Shown in pieces: positions 15,734-24,655 of a stretch of 64,000 nucleotides of DNA. The position numbers were made by a program, and so were the translations under genes. Source of the DNA: Arthrobacter burdickii. GTDB taxonomy: Bacteria > Actinomycetota > Actinomycetes > Actinomycetales > Micrococcaceae. Under the pieces are notes generated by a model. The model saw only the letters and a program-made list of their open reading frames with translations. It did not search any database and had not been told where the DNA came from. Position 1 is the first letter of the stretch. The number at the start of each line of letters is the position of its first letter. The DNA lies in the NCBI RefSeq assembly GCF_030433645.1, contig NZ_JAROCG010000001.1, positions 2,108,001 to 2,172,000 on the forward strand. Reading direction: 5' to 3'.

Positions 15734-17508
15734 GTAGTGACACCCTGTTCGGTGCCGGCGCAGCCCTGCCCCCCGCATATCCGGAGCGCGCAGCATGGGG
15801 GACCGCCCCCAAGCTCCGCCAGTGGCAGAGCGAAGCGCTGGAGAAGTATTTCCGGGAATCACCGAGCGATTTCCTCGCCGTGGCGACTCCGGGCGCCGGT
15901 AAAACGACCTTCGCCCTGAGGGTGGCCACGGAACTCGTGGACCGCGGCATCGTCAACCGGATCACCGTCGTCGCCCCGACGGATCACCTCAAGCGCCAGT
16001 GGGCCGATGCCGCTGCGCGGGTGGGCCTCGCGATCGACCCCAACTTCAAGAATGCGGACGGCCGCCATGGCGGTGCCTTCATCGGCGTCGCCGTGACGTA
16101 CGCGCAGGTCGCCAGCAAGCCGATGCTGCACCGTGCCAAGACCGAGGCCGCCCGCACCCTCGTCATCCTCGACGAGATCCACCACGGCGGCGACGCGCTG
16201 TCCTGGGGCGACGGCATCAGGGAGGCCTTCGAGCCCGCCGCGAGGCGGCTCGCGCTCACCGGGACGCCCTTCCGCTCCGATACGGCCGCCATCCCCTTCG
16301 TGGAGTACGCCGAGGACCGCGACGGCATTCGCCGCTCGCGTGCCGACTACACCTACGGCTACGGCCAGGCACTCCGGGACCACGTGGTGCGCCCGGTCAT
16401 GTTCATGGCCTACTCGGGCCAGATGCGCTGGCGCACCAGTGGCGGCGAGGAAATGGCCGCGTCGCTCGGTGAGGCCGCGGTCACCAAGGACATCACGGCG
16501 CAGGCCTGGCGGACGGCACTCAACCCCGCCGGTGAGTGGATCCCCGCGGTCCTCGCCGCCGCCGACAAGCGGCTCACCGAGGTGCGGCGTACGGTGCACG
16601 ACGCCGGTGGCCTCGTGATCGCGACGGACCACGACGACGCCCGCGCCTACGCGGGCCAGCTCAAGCGGATCACGGGGGAGTCCCCGACGGTCATCCTCTC
16701 GGACGACGCGAAGGCGTCCTCGAAGATCGAGGAATTCTCCGACGGCGACAAGCGGTGGATGGTCGCGGTCCGCATGGTGTCCGAGGGCGTCGACGTCCCG
16801 CGCCTCGCCGTCGGCGTCTATGCGACGTCGACCGCGACGCCGCTGTTCTTCGCGCAGGCCGTCGGCCGTTACGTCCGTGCGCGACGACGCGGGGAGACGG
16901 CGTCGATCTTCCTGCCCTCCGTGCCGAACCTCATGGCGCTCGCCAATCAGCTCGAACTCGAACGCGACCATGCCCTCGACCGGCCCGAGAAGGACGACGA
17001 GGGGTTCGGCCTCGAGGACGGCCTGATGGAGGCGGCGAACCGCGAGGACAAGGCCTCGGACTCCCTGACCAAGCAGAAGTTCGAGGCCCTCGAATCGCAG
17101 GCCTCCTTCGACCGCGTCCTGTTCGATGGCGGCGAGTTCGGCACCGGCGGCGAGATGGGCAGCGAGGAGGAACTCGACTTCCTCGGGATCCCTGGGCTGC
17201 TCGACGCCGATCAGGTGGGCCAGCTCCTGCGCCAGCGCCAGCAGGAACAGCAGTCCCGGCGGAAAGCGAGGCCGATGGCGGCGCCTGCCGCCGAACCGGT
17301 CGTGGTGGACCACCGTCAGCTCACGGAACTGCGCGGGCAGCTCGCCAAGAACGTCTCGGCCTGGGCGGCCCGCACCGGCATGCCCCACGGCCAGGTCCAC
17401 ACGGAGCTGCGCCGCCAGTGCGGCGGACCGGCCGTGGCGCAGGCCAACGAGGACCAGCTCCAGCGGCGGCTGCAGAAGCTGCAGGACTGGTTCATCGGTA
17501 AGAAGTAG
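15730..17508 (+). CDS. DEAD/DEAH-box helicase
   Basis: 592 residues. Walker A is ATPGAGKTT (52-60). Motif II is the DEIHH box (ILDEIHHGGD, about 144-153), motif III is LTGTPFRSD, and motif VI is QAVGRYVRARRRGE (about 376-389). This is a two-domain SF2 helicase core of the type III restriction subunit/ComF-like kind. The C-terminal 150 residues are acidic and Gln/Arg-rich and may form a separate helical domain (QLRGQLAKNVSAWAARTGMPHGQ). No nuclease motif is seen. GTG 15730 overlaps the MFS stop codon. Widely conserved in Micrococcaceae in this position; probably a nucleic-acid translocase in DNA or RNA maintenance, without experimental function known to me. Confidence 0.9.
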   Translation: MSSDTLFGAGAALPPAYPERAAWGTAPKLRQWQSEALEKYFRESPSDFLAVATPGAGKTTFALRVATELVDRGIVNRITVVAPTDHLKRQWADAAARVGLAIDPNFKNADGRHGGAFIGVAVTYAQVASKPMLHRAKTEAARTLVILDEIHHGGDALSWGDGIREAFEPAARRLALTGTPFRSDTAAIPFVEYAEDRDGIRRSRADYTYGYGQALRDHVVRPVMFMAYSGQMRWRTSGGEEMAASLGEAAVTKDITAQAWRTALNPAGEWIPAVLAAADKRLTEVRRTVHDAGGLVIATDHDDARAYAGQLKRITGESPTVILSDDAKASSKIEEFSDGDKRWMVAVRMVSEGVDVPRLAVGVYATSTATPLFFAQAVGRYVRARRRGETASIFLPSVPNLMALANQLELERDHALDRPEKDDEGFGLEDGLMEAANREDKASDSLTKQKFEALESQASFDRVLFDGGEFGTGGEMGSEEELDFLGIPGLLDADQVGQLLRQRQQEQQSRRKARPMAAPAAEPVVVDHRQLTELRGQLAKNVSAWAARTGMPHGQVHTELRRQCGGPAVAQANEDQLQRRLQKLQDWFIGKK

Positions 17509-17548
17509 CAGGCAAGAAGCAGCAGGAAAGAAGCAGGACCGGACGAGA

Positions 17549-17578
17549 AAGGCCGGGCTGGGAGACCAGCCCGGCCTT
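17549..17578. terminator. Bidirectional terminator between helicase and pncA
   Basis: Perfect 13-bp stem, AAGGCCGGGCTGG (17549-17561) and CCAGCCCGGCCTT (17566-17578), with a GAGA loop. It lies in the gap between the converging helicase and pncA genes. Confidence 0.88.
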
Positions 17579-17592
17579 CGTCGTCCGGAGAG

Positions 17593-18216
17593 CTAGCGCA
17601 CGAGCTCGACGCCCGCGGACTCCAGTTCGTCCAGTGCGTCCTCGGACCTGTCCTCGTGCACACCCCGGGTCAGGTCCGCCATCACGGTGACCGAGTAGCC
17701 GGCCTGCAGCGCGTCCAGGGCGGTGGCACGGACGCAGTAGTCGGTGGCGAGGCCGGCGATGACGACGTCGTCGACCTCGTGGTCGCGCAGCCAGTCATCG
17801 AGGGTAAGGGGATCCTCGTCGACGTCCGCCGCTCCGCCGCCGAGCTTCTGCTCGCCCGTCGGCACTTCGTCGTCGGGCGCTTTCACGCCCTCGAAACCGG
17901 AGTAGGCGGCCTCGAACTGTCCCTTGCGGAACACGGCGTCGATGCTCTCGGTGTCGAGGTCCCGGTGGAAGTCCGAGCCCTTCGTGTCGGCGACGCAGTG
18001 GACGGGCCAGGAGTCGATGAAGTCGGGCGTCTCGGAGAAGTGGCTGCCCGGGTCGATGTGCCAGTCCTGGGTGGCGACGATGTAGTCGTAGGAGCCGGCC
18101 TGCTCGTCGATGTGGTCGCTGATGTCGGCCGCTACCTGGGCTCCGCCCTGGACGGCGAGCGAGCCGCCCTCGCAGAAGTCGTTCTGCACATCCACGATGA
18201 TCAGTGCGCGGGTCAT
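17593..18216 (-). CDS. pncA: Nicotinamidase (isochorismatase fold)
   Basis: 207 residues from ATG 18216, with GAGGAGG upstream. It hydrolyses nicotinamide to nicotinate in NAD salvage. The catalytic triad is visible as Asp9 (IIVDVQNDF), Lys98 (FRKGQF) and Cys161 (LATDYCVRA). Metal ligands are Asp51, His53, His59 and His73 (DWHIDPGSH and PVHC), spaced as in mycobacterial PncA. The start overlaps the stop of pncB by four bases (ATGA), so the two salvage enzymes are made together: PncA yields nicotinate, PncB ribosylates it. Bounded downstream by a bidirectional terminator. Length is normal for the family. Confidence 0.95.
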   Translation of the reverse strand: MTRALIIVDVQNDFCEGGSLAVQGGAQVAADISDHIDEQAGSYDYIVATQDWHIDPGSHFSETPDFIDSWPVHCVADTKGSDFHRDLDTESIDAVFRKGQFEAAYSGFEGVKAPDDEVPTGEQKLGGGAADVDEDPLTLDDWLRDHEVDDVVIAGLATDYCVRATALDALQAGYSVTVMADLTRGVHEDRSEDALDELESAGVELVR

Positions 18217-19577
18217 GGTGCCTCCTCGTACTCGGTGGGGATGACTGGTTCGCCGCGCTGCAGGCGCCGGACGGCTCCGGGCAGCTCCGCAATCGACTGG
18301 CGGTGGCGCTCGGCGGCGCGGACGACGGCTTCGGGCCCGGTCCACCCGGGCAGGACGACGCCGTCCCGGACGAACTCCTGCATCAGCGGCCGGTCGTTGC
18401 CGTCGTCGGCCGGGCTGATCCCGATGCCGACGACCTCTGCCTCCGCCGTGCCGTGCTCGTCGAGGCGGCGCAGCGCGTGCTTGAGTCCCCCGACGGACGC
18501 CTTGTTCATGGCGGCCTTGGCGACGGAGACGAAGGTGCCGTCGTCGTCCTGGCGGCTCACCAGCTTGTAGACCATGCCCGCGGTCGGCGCGCCCGAGCCC
18601 GTGACGAGGGAGGTCCCGACGCCGTAGGAGTCTACGGGAGCCGCGGCGAGGAGCCCGATGGCGAACTCGTCGAGGTCGGACGTCACCACGATCTTGGTGT
18701 TGTGGTTACCGAGGTCGTCGAGGAGCTCGCGCACCCAGCGCGCCTGGGCGACGAGGTCGCCGGAATCGAGCCGGACGGCGCCGAGCTCGGGGCCGGCCAC
18801 CTCGACGGCGGTCCGCACGCCCTGTTCGACGTCGTACGTGTCCACGAGCAGCGACGTCCCGCAGCCGAGGGAGGCGACCTGGGCCTCGAAGGCCGCACGC
18901 TCGGAGTCGTGCAGGAGCGTGAAGGAGTGTGCCGCGGTGCCGACGGTCGGGAGTCCGTAGCGTCGGCCCGCCTCCAGGTTGGACGTGCTGGCGAACCCTC
19001 CGATGATGGCGGCGCGTGCTGCGGCGACGGCGGACTCCTCGTGCGTGCGCCGCGAGCCCATCTCGATGCAGGGGCGGTCGGCGGCCGCGCCCGTCATGCG
19101 GGAGGCGGCGGAGGCGATGGCGCTGTCATGGTTGAGGATCGACAGGATGAGGGTCTCGAGGATGCACGCCTCGGCGAACGACGATTCCACGATGAGGATC
19201 GGGGAGTTCGGGAAGTACGCCTCGCCCTCCGCATAGCCCGAGATGGAGCCGGAGAAGCGGAAGTCGGCCAGCCAGGCGAGCGTGGCATCGTCGACGATCC
19301 GGTGGTCGCTGAGGAAGCCGAGCTGCACGTCGTCGAACCGGAAGGTGGCCAGCGACTCCAGCAGGCGCCCGGTGCCGGCGACGACCCCGTAGCGCCGTCC
19401 CGCGGGGAGGCGACGGGCGAAGGCCTCGAACACTGCCCGGCGGTGCGCGGCACCCGAATGCAGTGAGGCCTGCAGCATCGTGAGTTCGTACTGGTCCGTG
19501 AAGAGCGCGCTGTTCGGTGCGTTCACCAGGGACGGTCCGGCGGCGGATGGCGGATTCGTGGTCAGGGCGTTGGTCAC
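18213..19577 (-). CDS. pncB: Nicotinate phosphoribosyltransferase
   Basis: 454 residues from GTG 19577, chosen because a -10-like TATCGT lies seven bases before it and because SALFTDQYELTMLQASL, the conserved family N-terminus, follows shortly after. It converts nicotinate and PRPP (with ATP) to nicotinate mononucleotide. FARRLPAGRRYGV, FPNSPILIVES, EMGSRRTHEESAV, RYGLPTVGTAAHSF (the phosphorylatable His) and VRLDSGDL are all recognisable. It is the first gene of a pncB-pncA pair. Next to divergent clpS, this reproduces the mycobacterial pncB-clpS neighbourhood. Confidence 0.95.
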   Translation of the reverse strand: MTNALTTNPPSAAGPSLVNAPNSALFTDQYELTMLQASLHSGAAHRRAVFEAFARRLPAGRRYGVVAGTGRLLESLATFRFDDVQLGFLSDHRIVDDATLAWLADFRFSGSISGYAEGEAYFPNSPILIVESSFAEACILETLILSILNHDSAIASAASRMTGAAADRPCIEMGSRRTHEESAVAAARAAIIGGFASTSNLEAGRRYGLPTVGTAAHSFTLLHDSERAAFEAQVASLGCGTSLLVDTYDVEQGVRTAVEVAGPELGAVRLDSGDLVAQARWVRELLDDLGNHNTKIVVTSDLDEFAIGLLAAAPVDSYGVGTSLVTGSGAPTAGMVYKLVSRQDDDGTFVSVAKAAMNKASVGGLKHALRRLDEHGTAEAEVVGIGISPADDGNDRPLMQEFVRDGVVLPGWTGPEAVVRAAERHRQSIAELPGAVRRLQRGEPVIPTEYEEAP

Positions 19578-19584
19578 CCTCAAA

Positions 19585-19590
19585 ACGATA
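19585..19590 (-). promoter_or_regulatory. -10-like element TATCGT for pncB, probable leaderless start
   Basis: On the minus strand TATCGT ends seven bases before the GTG at 19577. No NrtR-like palindrome is evident nearby. Confidence 0.5.
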
Positions 19591-19641
19591 GCCGGGCGTC
19601 CGCTGTGTGAGTACCCGACCTCCGGGCCGGGGCCGTCCACT

Positions 19642-19647
19642 TAGAAT
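19642..19647 (+). promoter_or_regulatory. -10 element TAGAAT for clpS, leaderless start
   Basis: TAGAAT ends seven bases before ATG 19655, with no ribosome-binding site between. Confidence 0.6.
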
Positions 19648-19654
19648 GGACCCT

Positions 19655-19963
19655 ATGACAGTAGGCTTTGCGACCGGCACCGACATCCAAGAGGAGGTGC
19701 GGACGAGCGAGAAGACGGACCTCGACCAGCCCTGGGTGGTCGTCGTGTGGAACGACCCCGTGAACCTCATGAGCTACGTGAGCTTCGTCTTCCAGACCTA
19801 CTTCGGCTACAGCGAGGCCAAGGCCCGCACGCTGATGCTCGAGGTCCACGAGCAGGGCCGCTCCGCCGTCGTGTCCGGCAGCCGCGAGAAGGTCGAACAG
19901 GACACCGTGGCGCTCCACTCCTACGGGCTGTGGGCCACCTTCGAGAAAGCCGGGAGCAACTAG
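19655..19963 (+). CDS. clpS: ATP-dependent Clp protease adaptor ClpS
   Basis: 102 residues. The adaptor binds N-end-rule substrates and delivers them to ClpAP/ClpCP. The conserved core is visible: VVVWNDPVNLMSYVSFVFQTYF, with the NDP turn and Met that shape the N-degron pocket, then AKARTLMLEVHEQGRSAVVSG. The N-terminal 25 residues are the flexible tail. ATG 19655 is preferred over an upstream frame start because it lies seven bases after TAGAAT. The DUF2017 gene follows after five bases, as in many actinobacteria. Cytoplasmic. Confidence 0.95.
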   Translation: MTVGFATGTDIQEEVRTSEKTDLDQPWVVVVWNDPVNLMSYVSFVFQTYFGYSEAKARTLMLEVHEQGRSAVVSGSREKVEQDTVALHSYGLWATFEKAGSN

Positions 19964-19968
19964 GCCTC

Positions 19969-20544
19969 ATGGCGAAACACTTCAAATCGACGCGCCGCGG
20001 CATTACCGGGGCGCTGGAGCCGGGTGAGGCGCGCCTCCTGGGCGCCCTGCTCGACGACGTCATCTCGATGCTCGAACCCGAGACGGGCCCGAGCGAGGAC
20101 CCGCTGGCCGCCCTCGTCGGCATGTCCGGTGCCGACGCCGACGCCACAGCACCCGACGACTCCGCCGTCCGGCGCCTCCTGCCCGACGCCGTCCGCGGCG
20201 ACGACGACGAAGCCCTGGCCTTCCGCCGCCTGACGGAGCGCTCCCTGCGGGAGCAGAAGATCGGCGCGCTGCGCGGCAGCGCGCTGCTGATCGAGTCCAG
20301 CCCGATGACGCTCAACGACGAGCAGGCCCGGCTCCTCGCGCAGGCGCTGAACGATGTCCGGCTGGTCCTCGCCGACCGGCTCAGGATCGAGACGGAGGAG
20401 GACGCCGAGCGGCTCCACGACATCGCGGACTCGAAGGACGTCGACGACGTCGAGTCGTACCTCGCCCTCGTCTACAACTTCATCACCTGGCTCCAGGAAT
20501 CCCTCGTGCAGGCCATGCTGAAGGCCGCCCGGCTGGAACGCTGA
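19969..20544 (+). CDS. DUF2017 family protein
   Basis: 191 residues from ATG 19969, five bases after clpS. It is an acidic, mostly helical protein. Recognisable parts are the basic start MAKHFKSTRRGI, the LEPGEARLLGALLDDVISML segment, and the C-terminal DVDDVESYLALVYNFITWLQESL. DUF2017 almost always follows clpS in actinobacteria, suggesting a role with the Clp machinery, but no activity is known to me. The frame extends further upstream inside clpS, but that part is out of frame with real coding and was discarded. Confidence 0.92.
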   Translation: MAKHFKSTRRGITGALEPGEARLLGALLDDVISMLEPETGPSEDPLAALVGMSGADADATAPDDSAVRRLLPDAVRGDDDEALAFRRLTERSLREQKIGALRGSALLIESSPMTLNDEQARLLAQALNDVRLVLADRLRIETEEDAERLHDIADSKDVDDVESYLALVYNFITWLQESLVQAMLKAARLER

Positions 20545-20648
20545 CACCTGTCGGGGGAGCCGGGCGCAGCGTACTTCGCGCGCCTGTGACATAACCCACG
20601 GAACGGCGGATAGTTTTACCCGGCGACACGTCATATTCTCAGAGGATC

Positions 20649-21560
20649 ATGAGCCCAGAGCCAGCAAACAGGGACCGCAGCGAAGCGCCCATCGGCATTT
20701 TCGATTCCGGCGTCGGGGGACTCACGGTCGCGCGCGCCGTGATCGACCAGCTGCCCCACGAATCGATCATGTACGTCGGTGACACCGCGAACGGTCCGTA
20801 CGGTCCCCTCCCGATCGCGCAGGTGCGCGCCCACGCGCTCGGCGTCATGGACGAGCTGGTGGACTCGGGCGTGAAGCTCCTCGTCATCGCCTGCAACTCG
20901 GCCTCCGCCGCCGTGCTCCGCGACGCGCGGGAACGCTACACGGCCCGCTACGGCATCCCCGTGATCGAGGTCATCCAGCCCGCCGTCCGCCGCGCCGTCG
21001 CGTCCACGCGGTCGGGCAGGATCGGCGTCATCGGTACGACGGCGACCGTCGGATCGCGTGCCTACGACGACACGTTCGCAGCCGCTCCCCACCTCGACGT
21101 GACGTCCGTGGCGTGCCCGGCCTTCGTCGAGTTCGTGGAGGCCGGGATCACCGGCGGGCCCGCCCTGCTGCGGACGGCCGAGGAGTACCTCGAACCCCTG
21201 AAGGAAGCCGGCGTCGACACGGTCGTCCTCGGCTGCACCCACTATCCGCTGCTGACCGGCGTCATCTCCTACGTCATGGGCGACGCCGTCACCCTCGTGT
21301 CCAGCGCGGAGGAGACGGCGAAGGACGTCTACCGCGCGCTCGTCTCCCACGGACTCGAGCGGGACAGCGTGGACCCCGGCGTGCACCGCTTCATCGCGAC
21401 GGGCGACGCCGGGAGCTTCGAGGTGCTGGCGCGCCGCTTCCTCGGTCCGGAGGTCCTCAGCGTGCAGCACGTGGACCACGTCGCCGCGCAGTACCCGACC
21501 GGCAGCCTCGCACGGATCACACCCGAGATGATCGCCGCCGCAGGCTTCCCCCGCGCATGA
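20649..21560 (+). CDS. murI: Glutamate racemase
   Basis: 303 residues. It interconverts L- and D-glutamate for peptidoglycan synthesis. The two catalytic cysteines stand in their motifs: Cys82 in IACNSASA and Cys196 in LGCTHYPLL. The N-terminal [16 protein letters not shown] with Asp19/Ser20 and the [11 protein letters not shown] segment are also conserved. About 15 residues precede the core, slightly longer than usual. ATG 20649 has AGAGG upstream, and a possible -10 (TATTCT) lies at 20634-20639. The MBL gene overlaps its stop (ATGA). The murI-MBL-rph-rdgB order equals mycobacterial Rv1338-Rv1341. Confidence 0.96.
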   Translation: MSPEPANRDRSEAPIGIFDSGVGGLTVARAVIDQLPHESIMYVGDTANGPYGPLPIAQVRAHALGVMDELVDSGVKLLVIACNSASAAVLRDARERYTARYGIPVIEVIQPAVRRAVASTRSGRIGVIGTTATVGSRAYDDTFAAAPHLDVTSVACPAFVEFVEAGITGGPALLRTAEEYLEPLKEAGVDTVVLGCTHYPLLTGVISYVMGDAVTLVSSAEETAKDVYRALVSHGLERDSVDPGVHRFIATGDAGSFEVLARRFLGPEVLSVQHVDHVAAQYPTGSLARITPEMIAAAGFPRA

Positions 21561-22354
21561 AACTGACCATCGTGGGATGCAGCGGGTCCTTTCCCGGGCC
21601 GCAGTCGCCGGCCTCCTGCTACCTCCTCAGTGCGCAGCACGAGGGCCGCACCTGGCGCATCCTGCTCGACCTCGGCAACGGCTCGCTCGGTGCCCTGCAG
21701 CGGTACATGGACCTGCGCGAGATCGACGCCATCTTCCTGTCCCACCTCCACCCCGACCACTGCATGGACCTGTGCGGACTCCATGTCGCGGTGCACTGGG
21801 ATCCGTCGGGCTGGGGGCTGCCCCGCATCCCCGTCTGGGGACCCGCCGCGACCGCCGACAGGATGGCGAGCGCCTACGGGCTCGAACCCGACCCGGGCAT
21901 GCACGAGGACTTCGACTTCCAGTCCTGGCGGAACCGTGCTCCGGTGACCGTCGGCCCGTTCACGATCACCCCGTATCAGGTCCTCCACCCCATCGAGGAG
22001 GCGTACGCGCTGCGGGTGGAGGTGACCGAGGCGGATGCGCAGGGTGCGGTCCGCACGCATGTCCTCACCTACTCGGGCGATACCGATGCATGCGACGGAC
22101 TGGTGGATGCGGCCCGCGACGCGGACGTCTTCCTCTGCGAGGCCGCCTTCCATGAGGGCCGCGACGACGGCATCTCCGGGGTCCACCTCACGGGGAAACG
22201 GGCCGGGGACGTCGCGACGAGGGCGTCCGCCAAGCGACTCCTGCTGACCCACCTCCCGGTCTGGAACGACGCGAGCCTCGCCGTGAGCGAGGCACGCCAG
22301 AGCTATGACGGCCATCTCGCCGTCGCGGTCGCGGGAGTCTCGTACACGGTGTGA
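21557..22354 (+). CDS. MBL-fold hydrolase, Rv1339-like (candidate cAMP phosphodiesterase)
   Basis: 265 residues from ATG 21557, overlapping the murI stop. It is a metallo-beta-lactamase fold with the metal site [11 protein letters not shown] (His63, His65, Asp67, His68), a later YSGDTDACD Asp, and a C-terminal LLTHLPVW His. The first strand, [14 protein letters not shown], is typical of the RNase Z/class II phosphodiesterase-like branch. Mycobacterial Rv1339, in the same position between murI and rph, has been reported as an atypical class II cyclic-AMP phosphodiesterase. By synteny and motif this is its counterpart. Activity on cAMP is inferred; an RNA-processing role is the main alternative. 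Confidence 0.85.
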   Translation: MKLTIVGCSGSFPGPQSPASCYLLSAQHEGRTWRILLDLGNGSLGALQRYMDLREIDAIFLSHLHPDHCMDLCGLHVAVHWDPSGWGLPRIPVWGPAATADRMASAYGLEPDPGMHEDFDFQSWRNRAPVTVGPFTITPYQVLHPIEEAYALRVEVTEADAQGAVRTHVLTYSGDTDACDGLVDAARDADVFLCEAAFHEGRDDGISGVHLTGKRAGDVATRASAKRLLLTHLPVWNDASLAVSEARQSYDGHLAVAVAGVSYTV

Positions 22355-22415
22355 GTGCCGGGGCCGAGCCGGTCCGCACGCTGCGATTGCCAGCGACCTC
22401 CCATGTGCTCCCGTC

Positions 22416-22421
22416 TAGACT
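22416..22421 (+). promoter_or_regulatory. -10 element TAGACT for rph, leaderless start
   Basis: TAGACT ends seven bases before ATG 22429. It gives rph a promoter of its own despite the compact murI-MBL-rph-rdgB arrangement. Confidence 0.6.
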
Positions 22422-22428
22422 GGAAATC

Positions 22429-23217
22429 ATGACTCCCCCGAACACACCCCTGCCGTCCCCTGCCAGCAACGCCGCGCCCGTGCTGCGGGCGGATGGCAGG
22501 ACGCCCGACCAGCTGCGCAACATCAGCATCACCCGCGGCTGGTCGAAGCAGGCGGAAGGCTCCGCCCTCATCGAGTTCGGCAACACGCGCGTGCTCTGCA
22601 CGGCCTCCCTGACCAGCGGAGTACCCCGCTGGCTCAAGGGTGAGGGCAAGGGCTGGGTCACCGCCGAATACGCCATGCTTCCCCGCGCCACCAACACCCG
22701 CTCGGACCGCGAATCCGTCAAGGGCAAAATCGGCGGCAGGACGCACGAGATCTCGCGGCTGATCGGCCGGTCGCTGCGGTCGATCATCGACACGAAGGCG
22801 CTGGGGGAGAACACGATCGTGCTCGACTGCGACGTCCTGCAGGCCGACGGCGGCACGCGCACGGCAGCGATCACGGGAGCCTACGTCGCGCTCGCCGACG
22901 CCATCCGCTACGCCAAGGACAAGAAGCTCATCCCGGCCTCGGCCTCCCCGCTGACGGACACGGTGGCCGCCATCAGCGTGGGGATCATCGACGGCATCCC
23001 CATGCTGGACCTCCCGTACGTCGAGGACGTCCGCGCCGAGACGGACATGAACGTCGTCGTCACCGGGTCGGGGAAGTTCGTCGAGGTGCAGGGAACAGCG
23101 GAGGGTGCGCCCTTCGACCGGGCCGAGCTCGACGCGCTCCTGGACCTCGCCCTGCTCGGAACCGCACAGCTCGCGCAGATCCAGATCGACACCCTCCGGG
23201 ACTCTTCCGGTGCCTGA
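22429..23217 (+). CDS. rph: Ribonuclease PH
   Basis: 262 residues from ATG 22429. A phosphorolytic exoribonuclease that trims tRNA 3' ends. Family blocks are present: [51 protein letters not shown] (phosphate site), [46 protein letters not shown] with the catalytic acidic residues, and [28 protein letters not shown] start at 22351 would remove the gap to the MBL gene, but the TAGACT-N7-ATG arrangement supports 22429. rdgB starts eight bases inside its end. Confidence 0.96.
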   Translation: MTPPNTPLPSPASNAAPVLRADGRTPDQLRNISITRGWSKQAEGSALIEFGNTRVLCTASLTSGVPRWLKGEGKGWVTAEYAMLPRATNTRSDRESVKGKIGGRTHEISRLIGRSLRSIIDTKALGENTIVLDCDVLQADGGTRTAAITGAYVALADAIRYAKDKKLIPASASPLTDTVAAISVGIIDGIPMLDLPYVEDVRAETDMNVVVTGSGKFVEVQGTAEGAPFDRAELDALLDLALLGTAQLAQIQIDTLRDSSGA

Positions 23218-23836
23218 GGCTCCCCGGCTGGTCCTCGCCACCCACAACGCCGGCAAGCTGCGGGAACTGCGCGAGCTGCTGCGCGGCCAGGTGCCCGGGC
23301 TCGACGTCGACACGCAGGTCATCGATGCCGCCGCAGCAGGCGCGCCGGATGTCGTCGAGAGCGGCGTTACCTTCGAGGAGAACGCCCTGCTCAAGGCGGA
23401 GCAGACCGCGCAGGCCACGGGCCTCATCGCTGTCGCGGACGACTCCGGTCTCGCCGTCGACATCCTCGGCGGAGCGCCGGGGATCTTCTCGGCCCGGTGG
23501 GCCGGGAGGCACGGCGACGACGCCGCCAACCTCGAACTCCTCCTGGCGCAGCTCTCCGATATCCCGGCCGGCCGGCGGGGAGCCGCGTTCGTCTGTGCCG
23601 CTGCCCTCGCGGTCCCGGGGAACCCGGCCGGACGTCGTACCGAGCGGGGCGAGCTCCGGGGCTCGCTGCTGACGGCGCCCCGCGGAACTGGAGGCTTCGG
23701 GTACGATCCCATCCTCGTGCCCGAAGGGCTCGACCGGAGCTGCGCCGAACTCGCGCCCGACGAGAAGAACGCCATCAGCCACCGCGGCATCGCGTTCCGC
23801 GCACTGCTGCCGCACCTCATCGACGCGCTCTCCTGA
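23210..23836 (+). CDS. rdgB: XTP/dITP diphosphatase (RdgB/HAM1)
   Basis: 208 residues from GTG 23210, overlapping rph by eight bases. It hydrolyses non-canonical purine nucleotides such as dITP and XTP to monophosphates, protecting DNA and [19 protein letters not shown] is the conserved start, then [56 protein letters not shown] and [14 protein letters not shown]. The longer frame back to 23105 runs inside rph and is not used. The rph-rdgB pairing is near-universal in actinobacteria. Confidence 0.96.
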   Translation: MPEAPRLVLATHNAGKLRELRELLRGQVPGLDVDTQVIDAAAAGAPDVVESGVTFEENALLKAEQTAQATGLIAVADDSGLAVDILGGAPGIFSARWAGRHGDDAANLELLLAQLSDIPAGRRGAAFVCAAALAVPGNPAGRRTERGELRGSLLTAPRGTGGFGYDPILVPEGLDRSCAELAPDEKNAISHRGIAFRALLPHLIDALS

Positions 23837-23944
23837 CCGCACAGATCGACCGCACCGCGTGACCGCACCGCTGCGGATCCGGACGTAGCCGCCGGGCCCG
23901 CAGGCACGAACCACCGAAGACCACAGCACGTCCAGCAGGACACC

Positions 23945-24655
23945 ATGAGAGGGACGGGTACCACCGTGAGCATCATCCAGACAGTCCAGGCAGTCCAGGT
24001 CGCAGCGGCGACCACGACGTCGGACGGCTCCGCCCTCGGCAGCGTCACGGACTGGGCGGTGAACCTGATGGAGACCATCGGCGCTCCCGGTGCGGGCCTC
24101 GCCATCGCCCTCGAGAACCTCTTCCCGCCGCTCCCGAGCGAGGTCATCCTGCCCCTGGCCGGCTTCACGGCGAGCCGCGGCAACTTCTCGCTGTTCGAGG
24201 CCATCCTGTGGACCACCCTGGGCTCGGTCGTCGGCGCGTACGCGCTGTACGTCCTCGGCGCATGGCTCGGGCGCGACCGCATGCGGCGGCTCGTCTCCAA
24301 GGTGCCCCTCATCGACATCGAGGACGTGGACAAGGTCGAGGCGTGGTTCAACCGGCACGGCTACCGGGCCGTGTTCTTCGGGAGGATGATCCCGCTCTTC
24401 CGGAGCCTCATCTCGATCCCGGCCGGGATCGAGCGCATGCCGGTGGGCAAGTTCCTGCTGCTCACCACGGCGGGCAGCCTGATCTGGAACACCATCTTCG
24501 TGCTGGCGGGCTTCTACCTCGGTGAGAACTGGCACGTCGTCGAGCAGTACGCGAACACGTTCCAGAAGATCGTGATCGTCGCCGTCGTCCTGTTCGCCGC
24601 CTACTTCGTCTTCTCCAAGATCCGCAAGCACCGGGCGAAGAAAAGGGTGCAGTGA
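23945..24655 (+). CDS. DedA family membrane protein
   Basis: 236 residues. Hydrophobic segments begin after a 40-residue N-terminus. The DedA/VTT hallmarks are ENLFPPLPSEVILPLAGF, GRMIPLFRSLISIPAGIERMPVGKFLLLTTAGSLIWNTIFV and LGSVVGAYALYVLGAWLG. The family contributes to envelope integrity and lipid-carrier (undecaprenyl-phosphate or phospholipid) flipping. The start could be ATG 23945 or GTG 23966; the sequence does not decide. The GNAT gene overlaps the stop (GTGA). Integral membrane protein. Confidence 0.92.
   Translation: MRGTGTTVSIIQTVQAVQVAAATTTSDGSALGSVTDWAVNLMETIGAPGAGLAIALENLFPPLPSEVILPLAGFTASRGNFSLFEAILWTTLGSVVGAYALYVLGAWLGRDRMRRLVSKVPLIDIEDVDKVEAWFNRHGYRAVFFGRMIPLFRSLISIPAGIERMPVGKFLLLTTAGSLIWNTIFVLAGFYLGENWHVVEQYANTFQKIVIVAVVLFAAYFVFSKIRKHRAKKRVQ

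Noticed and set aside
22303-24351. 682-codon minus-strand frame opposite rph and rdgB
   Set aside because: Antisense shadow of rph, rdgB and part of the DedA gene; translation is Ser/Arg-rich with no family match.
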